A stretch of 7,066 nt of DNA. It comes from Paenibacillus sp. (GTDB lineage: Bacteria; Bacillota; Bacilli; Paenibacillales; NBRC-103111). The DNA lies in the NCBI GenBank assembly GCA_029239545.1, contig JARBUQ010000236.1, forward strand, positions 1-7,066. The letters are read 5' to 3'. Positions 6,802 to 7,066 of this stretch are shown here, in pieces (positions within the stretch are counted from its first letter, which is position 1; the number at the start of each line of letters is the position of its first letter). Made by a program: the position numbers and the translations under genes. Under the pieces are notes generated by a model. That model made no database searches. It was not told where the DNA came from and worked only from the letters and a program-made list of their open reading frames with translations.

Positions 6802-6816
6802 ACAACATTTCTGCTG

Positions 6817-6847
6817 AAGACTGTCTCTTTAAGGGGCAGTCTTTTTT
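6817..6847 (+). terminator. Intrinsic terminator after pheA
   Basis: An 11-bp stem (AAGACTGTCTC at 6817-6827 with GGGGCAGTCTT at 6833-6843, two G-U pairs) with a TTTAA loop runs into a six-T tract (6842-6847). It ends the pheB-hom-thrB-pheA transcript. Confidence 0.9.
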
Positions 6848-6909
6848 GTGAACTTACCATAAAGTATAAGATTCTGCGGGAGAGCGAAGGGGTTTCTATG
6901 CTCGGTTCC

Positions 6910-6938
6910 TTGTCCGGGTGGTGGAAATGAGCTGTAAA
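6910..6938 (+). promoter_or_regulatory. Possible promoter for the downstream leader
   Basis: TTGTCC (6910-6915; 4 of 6 to TTGACA) and TGTAAA (6933-6938; 4 of 6 to TATAAT) are separated by exactly 17 nt. It would start a transcript near 6945 whose first ~120 nt look structured. It is a weak match, supported mainly by position after a terminator and before a possible T-box. A TATAAG at 6865-6870 is an alternative -10 without a good -35. Confidence 0.3.
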
Positions 6939-6944
6939 AAGCAA

Positions 6945-7066
6945 ATAAATTGCGTTGACCCGACGATTGAGGCCGGATTGGTTGCAGAAGTAAACAGGCA
7001 AGAGAATCGACTCGGGGATCGTGTAGAGAGAGTGAGTTTCGGTCCTGCAATTAAATCGGCTGATTC
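6945..7066 (+). ncRNA. Possible 5' part of a T-box leader (Stem I), cut by the window end
   Basis: This stretch lacks a convincing gene but shows elements in T-box Stem I order: an AGAAGTAAA segment with AGTA at 6989-6992 (like the AGUA loop-E element), AGAGAG at 7025-7030, and GGTCCTGCAA at 7041-7050, comparable to the conserved apical loop. GAATC (7004-7008) pairs with GATTC (7062-7066), enclosing the last two elements as Stem I would, and GTTT (7036-7039) can pair with AAAT (7053-7056). T-box RNAs sense uncharged tRNA and control amino-acid or tRNA-synthetase genes. The specifier, antiterminator and regulated gene lie outside the window, so the tRNA cannot be named. Motif matches are partial and judged by eye. 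Confidence 0.4.

Noticed and set aside
6927..7066. Reading frame open to the window end starting MSCKKQINCVDPTIEAG
   Set aside because: No good ribosome binding site, no family resemblance, and only 46 codons are visible. The same bases carry T-box-like motifs and pairing, so I prefer a leader RNA, though a partial gene is not excluded.
1..7066. CRISPR arrays, insertion sequences, tRNA or rRNA genes, phage or defence genes
   Set aside because: No regularly spaced repeats, transposase-like frames, terminal inverted repeats or tRNA-like cloverleaf were seen; every larger gene is a housekeeping or biosynthetic one.

Overview
The window looks like chromosome from a Paenibacillus-type, low/moderate-GC, endospore-forming Firmicute. 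This rests on a Spo0B-like sporulation phosphotransferase directly upstream of the Obg GTPase, strong AGGAGG-type ribosome binding sites, and a homoserine/threonine gene set joined to the ACT protein PheB and prephenate dehydratase. The genus is an inference from gene order and protein resemblance; no search was run.

Layout. (1) 48-1981, + strand: spo0B and obg, tightly coupled, ending at an intrinsic terminator (2027-2055). obg is broken by what looks like loss of a GC dinucleotide near 1338, in the conserved switch II region. (2) 2081-2581, - strand: a Nudix hydrolase with its own good sigma-A-type promoter (2643-2671). (3) 2700-6847, + strand: a promoter, then pheB (ACT-domain protein), hom, a 53-codon in-frame remnant of thrC, thrB and pheA, ending in an intrinsic terminator (6817-6847). 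The last three reading frames overlap by 4 nt each (ATGA, then GTGA). (4) 6848-7066: no convincing gene. The last ~120 nt carry motifs and pairing compatible with the 5' part of a T-box leader cut by the window edge.

How the genes work together. Hom reduces aspartate semialdehyde to homoserine, ThrB phosphorylates it, and ThrC would make threonine. Here ThrC consists only of its N-terminal ~21 and C-terminal ~32 residues joined in frame, so this locus cannot encode an active threonine synthase. Homoserine from Hom would still be available for methionine. PheA makes phenylpyruvate for phenylalanine, and PheB is its usual genomic companion of uncertain function.

I found no unknown multi-gene system. 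The points worth following are the clean in-frame thrC deletion that keeps the thrB ribosome binding site, the frameshift in the normally essential obg, the sharply GC-rich 3' part of thrB, and the possible truncated T-box.
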